Below are positions 1-8,684 of a DNA stretch of 64,000 nucleotides, one piece after another. A program made the position numbers and the translations under genes. Source of the DNA: JBKBIP01 sp046297495 (GTDB lineage Bacteria; Planctomycetota; Planctomycetia; Gemmatales; Gemmataceae). Location: the NCBI GenBank assembly GCA_046297495.1, contig JBKBIP010000029.1:1-64000 (forward strand). The letters are read 5' to 3'. The notes under the pieces were generated by a model. The model was not told the DNA's origin and did not search any database. It saw only the letters and a list, made by a program, of their open reading frames with translations. Positions within the stretch are counted from its first letter, which is position 1; every line of letters begins with the position of its first letter.

Positions 1-56
1 GGGGAAAAAGGGAAGGGGGGAACACGTGAAAAAAAAACCCCCCCCCCCCCCCCCTT
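1..56. other. Low-complexity contig edge
   Basis: Runs of G, A and an uninterrupted C tract fill the first 56 bases and have no counterpart elsewhere in the window. This is most likely an assembly or sequencing artefact at a contig end, so upstream context should not be inferred from it. Confidence 0.7.
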
Positions 57-134
57 TGTGCGAGCGGCCCGAAGGCCGCCGCACGCGAGCAGGGGCGGAC
101 CCTGGCGGAACAGTTCCGCGAACGGCTCGCGTAG
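54..134 (+). CDS. 3' end of an upstream gene (partial)
   Basis: A frame open from the artefact ends at the TAG at 132-134. The last residues read REQGRTLAEQFRERLA, a charged helix-like C-terminus. High GC and codon use fit a coding tail, but only about 25 codons are visible and no family can be named. It lies about 100 bases before the methyltransferase gene. Confidence 0.3.
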   Translation, partial: LCASGPKAAAREQGRTLAEQFRERLA

Positions 135-231
135 GTACTACCGGAACGGAACAAAAAAACTGACCGCCGCGGGAACAGCTGCGAATTAGGACAGAGTTTG
201 TTTTGCCTGTCCGAACTTTTGAACAGAGAAG

Positions 232-1257
232 ATGGCCATGAAAATCGAGCTGCGCAAGCTGTCCGACATCAAGCCCTACGAAAACAATCCCCGGCTCAAC
301 GATGTAGCCGTGGAAGCCGTCGCGGCTTCCGTCCGTGAGTTTGGGTTCCGGCAGCCGATCGTAGTCGATGGCAACGGCGTCATCATCTGCGGCCACACGC
401 GCTACAAGGCCGCGCTCAAGCTCGGCCTGGACAAGGTGCCCGTTCACGTCGCTACCGACCTGACGCCCGAGCAGATCAAGGCGTACCGCATCGCCGACAA
501 CAAGAGCGCCGAGCTGTCCGACTGGAACTACGACCTCTTGCCCATCGAACTAGCCGGGCTGCAAGAGATGAACTACGACCTGGGCCTGCTCGGTTTCGAC
601 CAGGACGAGCTGGCCCGGCTGCTCGACCCCGGCGTCAAGGACGGCCTGTGCGACCCGGACGACGTGCCAGCCCCGCCGGACGCGGCGATCACTCAGCCGG
701 GCGACCTGTGGCTACTGGGAGATCACCGCCTGCTCTGCGGTGATTCGAGTTCACCCGCCGACGTGGACCGTCTACTCGACGGCGTGCCGATCCACCTGGT
801 CAACACGGACCCGCCTTACAACATGAAGGTGGAGCCACGCTCGAACAACGCCATCGCCGCCGGCCTGTCGTCGCCAGCCGGCGCCATGCATCACCAGAGA
901 TTCGATGTCAAGCGTCACCCCGAGAAGGCCAGACCAACCGGCAAGAAGCTCCGCCCCAAAGATCGGACGCTCACCAACGACTTCGTCTCCGAGGAAGAGT
1001 TTGACGCGCTGCTTGATGCTTGGTTCAGCAACATGGCCCGCGTACTGGAACCGGGCCGGACGTTCTACATCTGGGGCGGCGACGCGAACGTAGCCAACTA
1101 CCCGCCGTTCCTCAAGAAACACGGGCTGTACTTCTCGCAGGGGATCGTCTGGGACAAGCAGCATCCGGTCCTCACGCGCAAGGATTCACGGGGTAGCCGT
1201 GTGGAACGGGTGGGGTTCATCTGGGAGCGAGGAAAGGTCGAAACGACGTGCGAGTGA
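232..1257 (+). CDS. ParB-domain DNA methyltransferase, N-terminal part (interrupted)
   Basis: Residues about 3-100 form a ParB/Srx-like domain (IKPYENNPRLND, then VVDGNGVIICGHTR). Residues about 185-317 carry the catalytic motif DPPYN of an amino-methyltransferase. Fusions of this kind are common in phages and usually modify adenine or cytosine in phage DNA. The family should continue to a FGGSGST SAM-binding motif. Here the protein leaves the family after TRKD at 1184 and ends with 24 unrelated residues. The missing part, starting DFMGAF, lies at 11359-11757. The second ATG at 238 gives the more typical start MKIELR. The fragment retains DPPYN but lacks the SAM-binding motif, so it should be inactive while interrupted. 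Confidence 0.88.
   Translation: MAMKIELRKLSDIKPYENNPRLNDVAVEAVAASVREFGFRQPIVVDGNGVIICGHTRYKAALKLGLDKVPVHVATDLTPEQIKAYRIADNKSAELSDWNYDLLPIELAGLQEMNYDLGLLGFDQDELARLLDPGVKDGLCDPDDVPAPPDAAITQPGDLWLLGDHRLLCGDSSSPADVDRLLDGVPIHLVNTDPPYNMKVEPRSNNAIAAGLSSPAGAMHHQRFDVKRHPEKARPTGKKLRPKDRTLTNDFVSEEEFDALLDAWFSNMARVLEPGRTFYIWGGDANVANYPPFLKKHGLYFSQGIVWDKQHPVLTRKDSRGSRVERVGFIWERGKVETTCE
1176..1206 (+). other. attL-like junction of the 10-kb element
   Basis: Methyltransferase sequence stops at the dinucleotide GA (1183-1184). Six bases later begins the arm GGGTAGCCGTGTGGA (1191-1205). This arm is the exact reverse complement of 11338-11352 at the other end. The GA is shared with 11359-11360 and is the probable crossover core. 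Confidence 0.82.
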
Positions 1258-1359
1258 CCCTTGGAAGAAGGTTCAATGAAAGTTCGCTACCGAGATCGCT
1301 TCTCCCACGAAATTCGATAGTATTAAAACCAAATGGGTACTGTCCGGAGAGTCTCCATA

Positions 1360-3798
1360 ATGTTCAAACTTCTCTTTGGAAGAAGTTCACGCGACAAGCG
1401 ATGTTCAGCCCGTCATCGAAGCGGGGGATTCCGCCCACAGTTGGTCACGCTGGAAAACCGCGACGTGCCCGCTGGGATCGACCTTTACACCGCCACGTTC
1501 GACCAGCCAGCGGACATCGCACCTGGCGTGAGTGCGGCATGGTCACACCACCAACAATCAGTCACGCCGGTTGGTGCTCGTCACTTCCTCGGTGAGTTTG
1601 GGAATCAAACGGTCACTTTGTCTCTGGGGAACTTGCCGATCCACTCGGCATTGACGGTTTCCTTCGATGTCTACGTCATCCGATCCTGGGATGGCTCGGA
1701 CGTTCTCAACAAATGGGGACCGGACGGTTGGTCTTTTGGTATCGACGGGGCCACTCTGCTCTCCACCTCGTTCAGCAACCAGCCGCTTCCTTCACCAGGT
1801 TCGGCCAACAATCGCCAGACGTTTGGCGGGATCAACATCCCATCCGGCGATTACCCGGCGTTCGCGGGAGCGACCGAGGTCAATACCCTTGGATACACGT
1901 TCTATCGATCGTCATATCAGCAAGTCGAGGAGATGAGCAGTGTCTACCGGCTGACGTTTGACGTTGCCCATGCGGACTCGACCGTTCAACTTACGTTCCG
2001 CGGGTTTGGGCTCCAGCGTCTCTCCGACGAAAGCTGGGGGCTTGACAATGTCACCGTTCGTACGAATCCTACACTCACGCTTCTCGGCCCCCCGGATCCT
2101 GTCGTCGTGCACGTGGGTGCCCCAGCACAACAGATCTTTTGGGATACCGTGTTCGATGATCCCGACTTGAGCGCGACTTACTCAGCGGCATCTTCCGATG
2201 CGGATGTCGTGGCAGTGGATGAAAATCCAGGCAGTCTGGGTTTGCAATTTTCCGCTACCCAGCCAGGTTCCGCGACCGTCACGATGATCGCCACTTCGCC
2301 GAACGGTGAATCGGTGACGACCTCGTTCCCCGTGTTTGTCTTGCCCCAAGGTGCGGCACAACTTCTCGGAGAACCGGTAACGGATGTGGGTGCCCCGTAC
2401 ACGGTTGTCATCGATCCGCACGGTGAATCACCCGAATTCTGGCAATTGAATTGGGGTGACGGGCACTCGACGGTCGTCCCCGGTGGCCCAGATCCGATCA
2501 GTCTGACTCACACATTCGCGGCAGAAGGCCAGCCGATCATCGAATTGATTGCTGTGGGGGCCGGTTTCCCACCTGGCGGCGCGTTGCGAGCTGTGCTGGT
2601 GTTGAACGTACTGGATGCGCAGCAAAATCCTGCCATGTGGCGGGTCGAGGGCGTGCGGAAAGCAGAGGGGAACGCGGGACAGACAGCGTTCGATTTCAAG
2701 GTAAAAATGCTTGCGGCCACGAACCGAGAAATCAAGATCAAGTACAGAACCATCGACGGCACAGCCGTAGCCGGAACGGATTACGTCGCCGCGAGCGGCG
2801 AATTGACATTCGCGGCCGGCGAGACGGAAAAAACCGTCACCGTTCAGGTGACCGGCGATGCCGTGGTCGAACCTGACGAGGAATTTTTCCTGGTGTTGGA
2901 GATCCCCGCACTCACCGACGGCAAGCCCAGCAGCGCGCTGACGCCGTTCGGTCGCGGGTTGATCGTGAATGACGACGGAGTGCCGGCAAATGATCCTTGG
3001 TCGTCCTGGGTGGAAGTACAACTGCCACACTCACCGGATACCGTTCCGCAATCTTCGCTCGGCCAGTGGCGCAAGTCCGTGGATGGCAACACGACGACGA
3101 TCACAACGCCGCAAGGACCAAGCTGGACTGCGACGGCTACGCAAAGTCCGGCGTTGACGGGCGAAGGGCCGTATCTGAAGTACAACGGTGGGGAGAATCC
3201 CGACGCGATCAAATCGTTCCGGCTGACGGTTGAATGGCAGGCCAAAGATGAGAAGCCGGTCTCTCCGATGCCCAAGGGGGAGCAGCGACCGATCCAGCAG
3301 CAGCACTCTAGCAATAGCGGCATCTATATCTACGACCGGTACGAAGTGCAAATCATCGATCCTAGCAAGTTTACGGCGGGGATCATGGATGGAACCATTA
3401 CTGGAGTTGGGGCGGAACTCAAGGATCAGCTGCTTCCAGGTGGAGTGTATGGGACAGCGCAGCAACCAGTACCCCCGGCTGTTTCGTATACTAACCGGGC
3501 TAAGCCAACCGGTGAGTGGAACACAATGATCATCGAGTTCGACCCGGGAACCGTGGATCCTGACAATGCGAAAAAACTGTCTCAACCAGCCTGGATCAAG
3601 GTCACGTTGAACGGCGAGGTGGTCTACAAGGCTGAACTGAAAGTTGGCGATGTCAACCTCACAGGCACCGGGAGTCGCAGTAATACCGATCGTTTCGATC
3701 CGCAGGCCAAAGGAGCAATCTTCTTGCAATCGCACTGGGGTAGTCAAGTCGAATTCCGCAATCCTGTAGTGGAAGAAGTTCCTATCAACCGGAATTAA
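1360..3798 (+). CDS. Large exported PKD/Calx-beta/DUF1080-like protein
   Basis: The protein is about 812 residues long. The start at ATG 1360 is preceded by GGAGAG. Near residue 35 it has LVTLENRDVPAG, the planctomycete N-terminal motif found in many large surface or exported proteins. A PKD-like stretch follows around residues 345-415 (NWGDGHS, then LTHTF). A Calx-beta repeat spans about 425-540 (GTAVAGTDY, then FAAGETEKTVTV). The C-terminal ~200 residues resemble DUF1080, a concanavalin-like fold linked to sugar hydrolases (NSGIYIYDRYEVQIID, PTGEWNT, and an FRNP ending). GC is lower than in the capsid genes, so it reads as cargo. A carbohydrate-binding or hydrolase role at the cell surface is inferred from the fold only. 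Confidence 0.7.
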   Translation: MFKLLFGRSSRDKRCSARHRSGGFRPQLVTLENRDVPAGIDLYTATFDQPADIAPGVSAAWSHHQQSVTPVGARHFLGEFGNQTVTLSLGNLPIHSALTVSFDVYVIRSWDGSDVLNKWGPDGWSFGIDGATLLSTSFSNQPLPSPGSANNRQTFGGINIPSGDYPAFAGATEVNTLGYTFYRSSYQQVEEMSSVYRLTFDVAHADSTVQLTFRGFGLQRLSDESWGLDNVTVRTNPTLTLLGPPDPVVVHVGAPAQQIFWDTVFDDPDLSATYSAASSDADVVAVDENPGSLGLQFSATQPGSATVTMIATSPNGESVTTSFPVFVLPQGAAQLLGEPVTDVGAPYTVVIDPHGESPEFWQLNWGDGHSTVVPGGPDPISLTHTFAAEGQPIIELIAVGAGFPPGGALRAVLVLNVLDAQQNPAMWRVEGVRKAEGNAGQTAFDFKVKMLAATNREIKIKYRTIDGTAVAGTDYVAASGELTFAAGETEKTVTVQVTGDAVVEPDEEFFLVLEIPALTDGKPSSALTPFGRGLIVNDDGVPANDPWSSWVEVQLPHSPDTVPQSSLGQWRKSVDGNTTTITTPQGPSWTATATQSPALTGEGPYLKYNGGENPDAIKSFRLTVEWQAKDEKPVSPMPKGEQRPIQQQHSSNSGIYIYDRYEVQIIDPSKFTAGIMDGTITGVGAELKDQLLPGGVYGTAQQPVPPAVSYTNRAKPTGEWNTMIIEFDPGTVDPDNAKKLSQPAWIKVTLNGEVVYKAELKVGDVNLTGTGSRSNTDRFDPQAKGAIFLQSHWGSQVEFRNPVVEEVPINRN

Positions 3799-3813
3799 AT
3801 AGAGAGGCTAGCA

Positions 3814-4326
3814 ATGTTCAAAAATACAATGTTGTGTGGCCTTGCGTTGTTTCTCGGTGTGGTCACTGCTGGGCCGCCCGAAAAGCTCTCGCAAGCCGAG
3901 GCGGAACGGCTGATTTTTCAGTGTTGGAAGGAAGTGCGATACGAACGGAATGGGAACGTGATTGAAGTCCCAGGACATTTGTACGGCCACAAGTTTGATC
4001 CGAATGAGTATCACAGCTGGCCTCGAGGCGGCGAGTTAACTGGGGTGGGGAGCGAACTTAAAATCCAGATTATTGTAAACGCAAAGACGTACCCGATTCG
4101 GCTAGATATTGTATCTGATTATCCCAATGGAAAGCGGTATGCTTCTCCTGGGATTGTAAAGTTTGAAAAAGATAACATGATTTGGGTTAAAGCTGGGGTC
4201 GAGCTGAAGTCCGAGCTTTTTCGGGAGGACGGAGAATATAAAACACGCCCCACAGGGTTTGAAGCCACCAAGGAGAATCATTACGTTAAGCGCGTGATGG
4301 TGCGTTGTAAATACCTGGATGAATAA
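3814..4326 (+). CDS. Small exported protein of unknown function
   Basis: The 170-residue protein starts with a signal peptide (MFKNTMLCGLALFLGVVTAG). A mature domain rich in beta strands and charged residues follows. AGAGAGG lies upstream as a ribosome site, and the gene starts 15 bases after the DUF1080-like gene, so the two probably share a transcript. It is more AT-rich than its neighbours, in keeping with transferred cargo. No family is recognised; small exported proteins of this shape are common in planctomycetes. Confidence 0.6.
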   Translation: MFKNTMLCGLALFLGVVTAGPPEKLSQAEAERLIFQCWKEVRYERNGNVIEVPGHLYGHKFDPNEYHSWPRGGELTGVGSELKIQIIVNAKTYPIRLDIVSDYPNGKRYASPGIVKFEKDNMIWVKAGVELKSELFREDGEYKTRPTGFEATKENHYVKRVMVRCKYLDE

Positions 4327-4655
4327 CTGTGATGGGCGGAATCCTTGATTGCGAACAGCAGGGAAGGACAAGAACACCAAGCTAACTTTTCGACATGCTG
4401 AATATGTGGCTTCGCAAAGCAAAATCAGCAACTGGGCTTGTCGTCAAGGTGTACATGCGCTACAATTCCGGAAGTCAGGGATCGGTCGCGACATGACGGC
4501 CAAGGACCGGGAACGGCGGTTCCCAACCTGACGCCCCGAACCAACCCATCGACCGACCGAACCAAACACCCACCCATCCAACCAATCCTCGACCGGCGGG
4601 CACAGTGCCTAGCCGGTTGCTTCCATTCCGCCTTCTCGGGGAGGTTGGTCCCATC
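4327..4655. other. Non-coding leader before the capsid gene
   Basis: This 329-base stretch has no convincing gene. It holds the promoter-like pair at 4438-4466, a GGGAAC/GTTCCC hairpin near 4508-4525 and a C-rich unstructured tract up to the capsid ribosome site. It marks a change from low-GC cargo to high-GC phage-type genes. Confidence 0.5.
4438..4466 (+). promoter_or_regulatory. Sigma70-like promoter for the capsid gene
   Basis: TTGTCG (4438-4443) and TACAAT (4461-4466) are separated by 17 bases, close to the sigma70 consensus. The predicted transcript would have a leader of about 180 bases before the capsid start. Confidence 0.45.
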
Positions 4656-6506
4656 ATGAGTTCCAGCACGACTCAAGAAATCCTGCTGTCATCCGCCGAG
4701 GTCGAGATTCGGGCCGCCTCCGGGAAGCCGCCGAGCGTGACCATCGTCGCGTACACCGGCGGACTGATGGCCGTTCCCGGCTGGGGACCGGTCGTGCTCA
4801 ACCTGGCCGGCATCGACGCCTCAGCAGAACAGATTGGCATCCTGGCCGACCATGACGCCACGCTCTCCGGCATCGTCGGGCACGGCAAGGCCGGCGTCAT
4901 CGACGGCAAGCTCCTGGTTCAGGGAACGATCACGCTCGCGACCGACGCGGCCCGGCAGGTCGTCGAGCTGGCCAGGGCCGGCTTCCGCTTCCAGGCGTCG
5001 GTCGGCGTCACGCCCAGCGACTACGAGCGCGTCCGCCCCGGCGAACAGGTCCAGGTCAACGGCCGGGTCATCAAGGCGCCGGCCAGCGGGTTCACGCTGG
5101 TCAAAGCCTCCGTTCTCAAAGAGGTCAGCATCGTGGCGATCGGTGCCGACGCCAACACGTCCGTCGCCATCGCCGCTAACGGGAAGGAGAAGAGCATGTC
5201 GAGCGAGAACACCACCTTGACCGCCGAGGAGGTCCGGGCCGACGCCCTGGCCGAGACCAAACGGATCAACGCCATCCGCAAGGCCTGCGGCGGGCGCTTC
5301 GGCGACATCGAAGCCCTGGCCATCGCCGAGGGCTGGGGTGCTAACCGTGCCGAATTGGAAGTGCTGCGAGCGTCCCGGCCGACCGTCTCGGTGATGCACG
5401 GGCGGTACGAGCCGGCCACGCGGACCGTGTTGGAGGCGGCGATGCTGGCCCACATGGGCTACGAGCACCTCGCCGAGAAGTTCCTCGGGGCGACGGCCGC
5501 CCAGCAGGCCCGTGACCTGCGGGCGACGAACCTGATCGACCTGTGCCGGGCCGCGTTGGAGCTCGACGGCCAGGACATTCCCATCGGCCGGGATGCCCTG
5601 ATCCGCGCCGCGCTGTCCACCTACTCGCTGCCGGTCGCGCTGGGCGACACGGCAAACCGCATCCTGATGGAGTCGTACACCGAGACGCCCGCGACTTGGC
5701 GGTCGTTCGCGGGGATCAAGTCGGCCACGGACTTCAAGTCGCACACCGGGCTGCGGGGTAGCGACGTGGGCGACCTGCAACAACTCGCTCCCGGCGGCGA
5801 GATCCAGCACGGCTCCATCAAGGAGATGACCTACCCGTTCCGCATCGACACCTTCGCCAAGATGCTCAGCATCGACCGGAGGGACGTTGTGAACGACGAT
5901 TTGTCGTTGTTTGATGAAGCGGCTCGGAACCTCGGGCGGGCGGCGATGCGGTCGCTCTCGGATCTCGTGTATCAGGTTCTGCTGGCCAACGCCGGGAACT
6001 TCTTCAGCGGCGGCCACGCCAACTACGACACCGGGCCGGCCACGGCGTTGTCCAGCGCGTCGCTGGGGGCGGGCATCGCCAAAATGATGAGCCAGCGCGA
6101 CGGCGAGGACCGCGATCTGGACATCCGCCCGCGCGTGCTGCTGGTGCCGCCGGAACTTCAGCAGACCGCCAAGGAGTTGCTCATGAGCGACTACCTGCAG
6201 CGGGCCGCCAACGACGTGCCGACCGGCAACGCCCTCAAGAACGCCGTGACGCTGGAAGTGGAACCTCGGCTCTCCAACGCCGGGCGGTTCAACGGCACGT
6301 CGGCGAAGGCGTGGTACTTGTTCGCGGGGCCGGCCGACACGCCGCTGATCGTCGCCTTCCTGCAAGGGGTGCAGTCGCCACAGGTCGAGTTTTTCGGGAT
6401 GGATGCAACGCCGAACACGTTGGCCGTGTCGTGGCGGGTCTACTTCGACTACGGGGCCGCCCTGGCCGACCACCGCGCCGCGTACAAGGCCAAAGGGGAG
6501 AACTGA
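4656..6506 (+). CDS. Prohead protease / major capsid protein fusion
   Basis: ATG 4656 follows GGGGAGG and gives MSSSTTQEILLSS, so the 616-residue form is preferred over the longer frame. Residues about 1-180 look like a prohead serine protease, with a His in GILADHD and a Ser in FQASVGV as likely catalytic residues. Residues about 190-616 resemble a Mu gpT/HK97-type capsid protein: PATWRSFAG, then TFAKMLSIDRRDVVNDD, and a C-terminal MDATPNTLAVSWRVYFDYG. Such fusions are a known phage arrangement in which the protease releases itself during head maturation. No portal or tail gene accompanies it here; the only terminase in the window lies outside the element at 11982. Confidence 0.85.
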   Translation: MSSSTTQEILLSSAEVEIRAASGKPPSVTIVAYTGGLMAVPGWGPVVLNLAGIDASAEQIGILADHDATLSGIVGHGKAGVIDGKLLVQGTITLATDAARQVVELARAGFRFQASVGVTPSDYERVRPGEQVQVNGRVIKAPASGFTLVKASVLKEVSIVAIGADANTSVAIAANGKEKSMSSENTTLTAEEVRADALAETKRINAIRKACGGRFGDIEALAIAEGWGANRAELEVLRASRPTVSVMHGRYEPATRTVLEAAMLAHMGYEHLAEKFLGATAAQQARDLRATNLIDLCRAALELDGQDIPIGRDALIRAALSTYSLPVALGDTANRILMESYTETPATWRSFAGIKSATDFKSHTGLRGSDVGDLQQLAPGGEIQHGSIKEMTYPFRIDTFAKMLSIDRRDVVNDDLSLFDEAARNLGRAAMRSLSDLVYQVLLANAGNFFSGGHANYDTGPATALSSASLGAGIAKMMSQRDGEDRDLDIRPRVLLVPPELQQTAKELLMSDYLQRAANDVPTGNALKNAVTLEVEPRLSNAGRFNGTSAKAWYLFAGPADTPLIVAFLQGVQSPQVEFFGMDATPNTLAVSWRVYFDYGAALADHRAAYKAKGEN

Positions 6507-6553
6507 CACCGCACTGACATTTCGTTGACCCTCTTCGCCTCTGGCGAACGCGA

Positions 6554-6614
6554 CTTGCCGACCCGGCAAGCCGTCGCCGAACCCCGCCGTGGGGTTCTTC
6601 CCTGCCTCGGCAGG
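6554..6614 (+). terminator. Three consecutive hairpins after the capsid gene
   Basis: Three stem-loops follow one another: CTTGCCG/CGGCAAG (6554-6570), AACCCC/GGGGTT (6580-6596) and CCTGCC/GGCAGG (6601-6614). None has a long T tract, so they may attenuate transcription or protect the capsid mRNA end rather than terminate fully. The next ribosome site follows directly. Confidence 0.5.
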
Positions 6615-6634
6615 ACCGGCACAGGAGAGGGGCC

Positions 6635-6805
6635 ATGTCCGACACCAACCAGCAGATCGGCTCGTTCACGTTCACCGTGGCGTTCGGCGAACCCGCGCCC
6701 GAAGCCCGGTCGCGAGTTGAGCAACGCGCGGATGCGATCACGGCGTGGCTCCTGGCCCAGTGGCTCCGCAGCCGGGAGGAGGTGCAACGTGTCGAACGCA
6801 ACTGA
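6635..6805 (+). CDS. Small 56-residue protein upstream of the AAA gene
   Basis: ATG 6635 follows AGGAGAGGGG and opens a 56-codon frame (MSDTNQQIGSFTF to EVQRVERN). It overlaps the start of the AAA gene by 17 bases, as expected for translational coupling. The second half is a predicted helix rich in Arg and Glu. No family is recognised. The strong ribosome site and overlap support a real gene. Confidence 0.55.
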   Translation: MSDTNQQIGSFTFTVAFGEPAPEARSRVEQRADAITAWLLAQWLRSREEVQRVERN

Positions 6806-8384
6806 ACCGGTGCCGTGCTACGGCGATTCCGTGCTGCCCGAGGGCCATCCGCTTCGAGAGCAAGCCGAGGTGGCCTACCGGGAAGGATTCCTCGCCGGTA
6901 CCCGCGAGGCGTCGCAGTGGCTGCGACCGGACATCGAGGTGATCGAGTTTGTGGAGGAGCAACGCCGGATCGCACGCGACAACGCGCGAGTCGAGCAAGA
7001 CGGTGCGGAGTGGTACATGCCGGGCCACGAGATTCTCGCGGCTCAACTGCGGGGTCGGCATCACGCCCTGTCGTTCGTCGAGCAGGCGTGGTGTCGCCCG
7101 GAAGTCGAGCGGCGAGACTTCACCGTCGAGATAGATCGCTGGCTCACCTTGGTGGAACGCTGGGCGGCCAAGCCGATCGACTTCTCCGAACCGCCCCGGC
7201 CCGACGACGACTGGGACGCTCCGCCGGACCCCAAACCGGAACTCGAACCGGCCAAGAAGCCGGGCAATCTGGAGTGGCTCCGCACCGGCACCAAGCCGGT
7301 GATCGCACCCACCAAGTCGGAGCCGGAGGAGCCGTCCGACATCCTGCCCAGGCTGACGCTGGCGCAACTGGTCGCCGATTACCCGCACCTGCGCGAGCCG
7401 CTGATTCACGGCCTGCTCCGCAAGGGCGAGACGATGAACGTCATCGCCGCCTCCAAGGCCCGCAAAAGCTGGCTGGTCAGCGACCTCGCCTTGTCCGTGG
7501 CGACCGGCCGCACCTGGCTCGACACCTTCCCCTGCGAACAAGGCCGGGTGCTGATCGTGGACAACGAACTGCACCGGGAAACCTCGGCGGATCGCCTCCC
7601 GAAGATCATGCAAGCGCGGGGCGTCACGATGGCCGAGTGCGGCAACCGCATCGAGGTCGTCAACCTGCGCGGGCGGCTGAAGGACATCTACTCGCTGGGC
7701 CGCCAGTTCGACACCATCCGGCCGGGCGAGTTCCAGGTGATCGTGCTGGACGCGTTCTACCGGTTCATGCCGCGCGACACCGACGAGAACGACAACGGCA
7801 CGATGGCCCAGGTGTACAACGTGCTGGACGCCTTCGCGGCCAAGCTGCAGTGCGCGTTCGTGTTGATCCACCACAGCACCAAGGGGAACCAGTCGGGCAA
7901 GGCGGTCACGGATGTCGGCGCGGGGGCCGGGGCGCAGTCGCGGGCGGCCGACACGCACCTCGTCCTGCGTCCGCACGAGGAGTCCGGCGTGGCCGTCCTC
8001 GACGCCGCCGTGCGAAGTTGGCCGCCGATCGAGCCCAAGTGCCTGCGCTGGTCGTGGCCGGTGTGGACCGTCGAGGAATCGCTCGACCCGGCCGACCTCA
8101 AGTCCGAGAAACCCCGCCGCAAGCCCAAGCCGTCTGTGCAGCCCGAACCGGCCAAGCCGCCGAAGCCCGAGTGGACCGTCGCTTCGTTCGTGGCGGCGTT
8201 CGTGACCGACACGCCAGCCATGACGGCCCGCATCGTCCACCGGGCCACGGAAGCGGACGTGCCCGAGCCGCTGGCCAAGAAGTTACTCAAGCAGGCCGAG
8301 GCCGCCGGGCTCGTCCACCGTTGGACGTTCGGGGCCAACCAGCCGGTCCAGTTCGCCACCCGACCCCAGTCGGAGGAGGAGTGA
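6789..8384 (+). CDS. RepA-like AAA ATPase
   Basis: GTG 6789 is preceded by GGAGGAGG, giving 531 residues. The upstream extension of the frame reads through the small gene and is unlikely. After a Pro-rich linker, the ATPase core starts near residue 215: an altered P-loop (NVIAASKARKSW), a Walker B strand ending VIVLDAFYRFMP, and LIHHSTKGNQSGKAVTDVG, typical of the RepA/AAA_25 group of hexameric helicase-like ATPases. A Lys-Pro-rich linker and a C-terminal winged-helix-like region follow. These proteins act in replication initiation of plasmids and satellites. The P-loop lacks the usual glycines, a variation I have seen in related RepA-like sequences. Confidence 0.75.
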   Translation: MSNATEPVPCYGDSVLPEGHPLREQAEVAYREGFLAGTREASQWLRPDIEVIEFVEEQRRIARDNARVEQDGAEWYMPGHEILAAQLRGRHHALSFVEQAWCRPEVERRDFTVEIDRWLTLVERWAAKPIDFSEPPRPDDDWDAPPDPKPELEPAKKPGNLEWLRTGTKPVIAPTKSEPEEPSDILPRLTLAQLVADYPHLREPLIHGLLRKGETMNVIAASKARKSWLVSDLALSVATGRTWLDTFPCEQGRVLIVDNELHRETSADRLPKIMQARGVTMAECGNRIEVVNLRGRLKDIYSLGRQFDTIRPGEFQVIVLDAFYRFMPRDTDENDNGTMAQVYNVLDAFAAKLQCAFVLIHHSTKGNQSGKAVTDVGAGAGAQSRAADTHLVLRPHEESGVAVLDAAVRSWPPIEPKCLRWSWPVWTVEESLDPADLKSEKPRRKPKPSVQPEPAKPPKPEWTVASFVAAFVTDTPAMTARIVHRATEADVPEPLAKKLLKQAEAAGLVHRWTFGANQPVQFATRPQSEEE

Positions 8385-8406
8385 TGACCGCGTTCATGAG
8401 GTGGAG

Positions 8407-8422
8407 GGGTAGCCGTGTGGAA
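8407..8422 (+). repeat. attP-arm repeat, internal copy 1
   Basis: GGGTAGCCGTGTGGAA matches the first 16 bases of the attL arm (1191-1206) exactly. GACGTGCGGCTGACCC follows shortly after, similar to bases after the attL arm. No GA core is at the expected position. Confidence 0.7.
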
Positions 8423-8470
8423 ACGTCGTCCCGACGTGCGGCTGACCCGGCTTGGGTGTCTGTGTGTGTG

Positions 8471-8540
8471 TGCGCGCACCCCCCTTATACCCCCCGTGGG
8501 TGCGTGAACGCACCCCGGGGGCGGGTATAGGAAGCGCGCA
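8471..8540. repeat. 70-bp inverted repeat in the element
   Basis: Outer arms TGCGCGC/GCGCGCA, middle arms around TATACC/GGTATA and an inner stem GGGTGCG-TGAA-CGCACCC form one long imperfect hairpin. It sits in the gene-free gap 8385-8684, preceded by a GT dinucleotide run and flanked by the two internal copies of the attP-arm repeat. It could be a terminator for the ATPase gene, a replication or transfer origin, or a protein-binding site. Confidence 0.65.
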
Positions 8541-8570
8541 CGAGCACGCGCCGCACGCGAGTCGGGAGAT

Positions 8571-8586
8571 GGGTAGCCGTGTGGAA
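8571..8586 (+). repeat. attP-arm repeat, internal copy 2
   Basis: This is a second exact internal copy of GGGTAGCCGTGTGGAA in the same orientation, 164 bases after the first. GTGACCC follows within 40 bases, as in the other copies. Confidence 0.7.
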
Positions 8587-8684
8587 TAGGTACTCCGCCA
8601 AACCGGCTGCTCTCGTGACCCGCGTGGGAACACCGACCGGGATAAGCAGAGTTGCGTTCTTGTACATGTCCGGGTTTTGCCACC

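Noticed and set aside
4821..6569. 582-codon open frame on the minus strand across the capsid gene
   Set aside because: Antisense shadow of a high-GC gene. No ribosome site; composition is Arg/Gly/Val-rich without motifs, while the plus strand encodes a recognisable capsid fusion.
6738..8240. 500-codon minus-strand frame, and a 571-codon plus-strand frame at 6815-8530
   Set aside because: Both overlap the RepA-like ATPase in other frames and have the biased composition of shadow frames in GC-rich DNA.
8459..8474. GT dinucleotide run considered as a regulatory or phase-variation tract
   Set aside because: Too short and outside any promoter spacing or reading frame to argue for switching.
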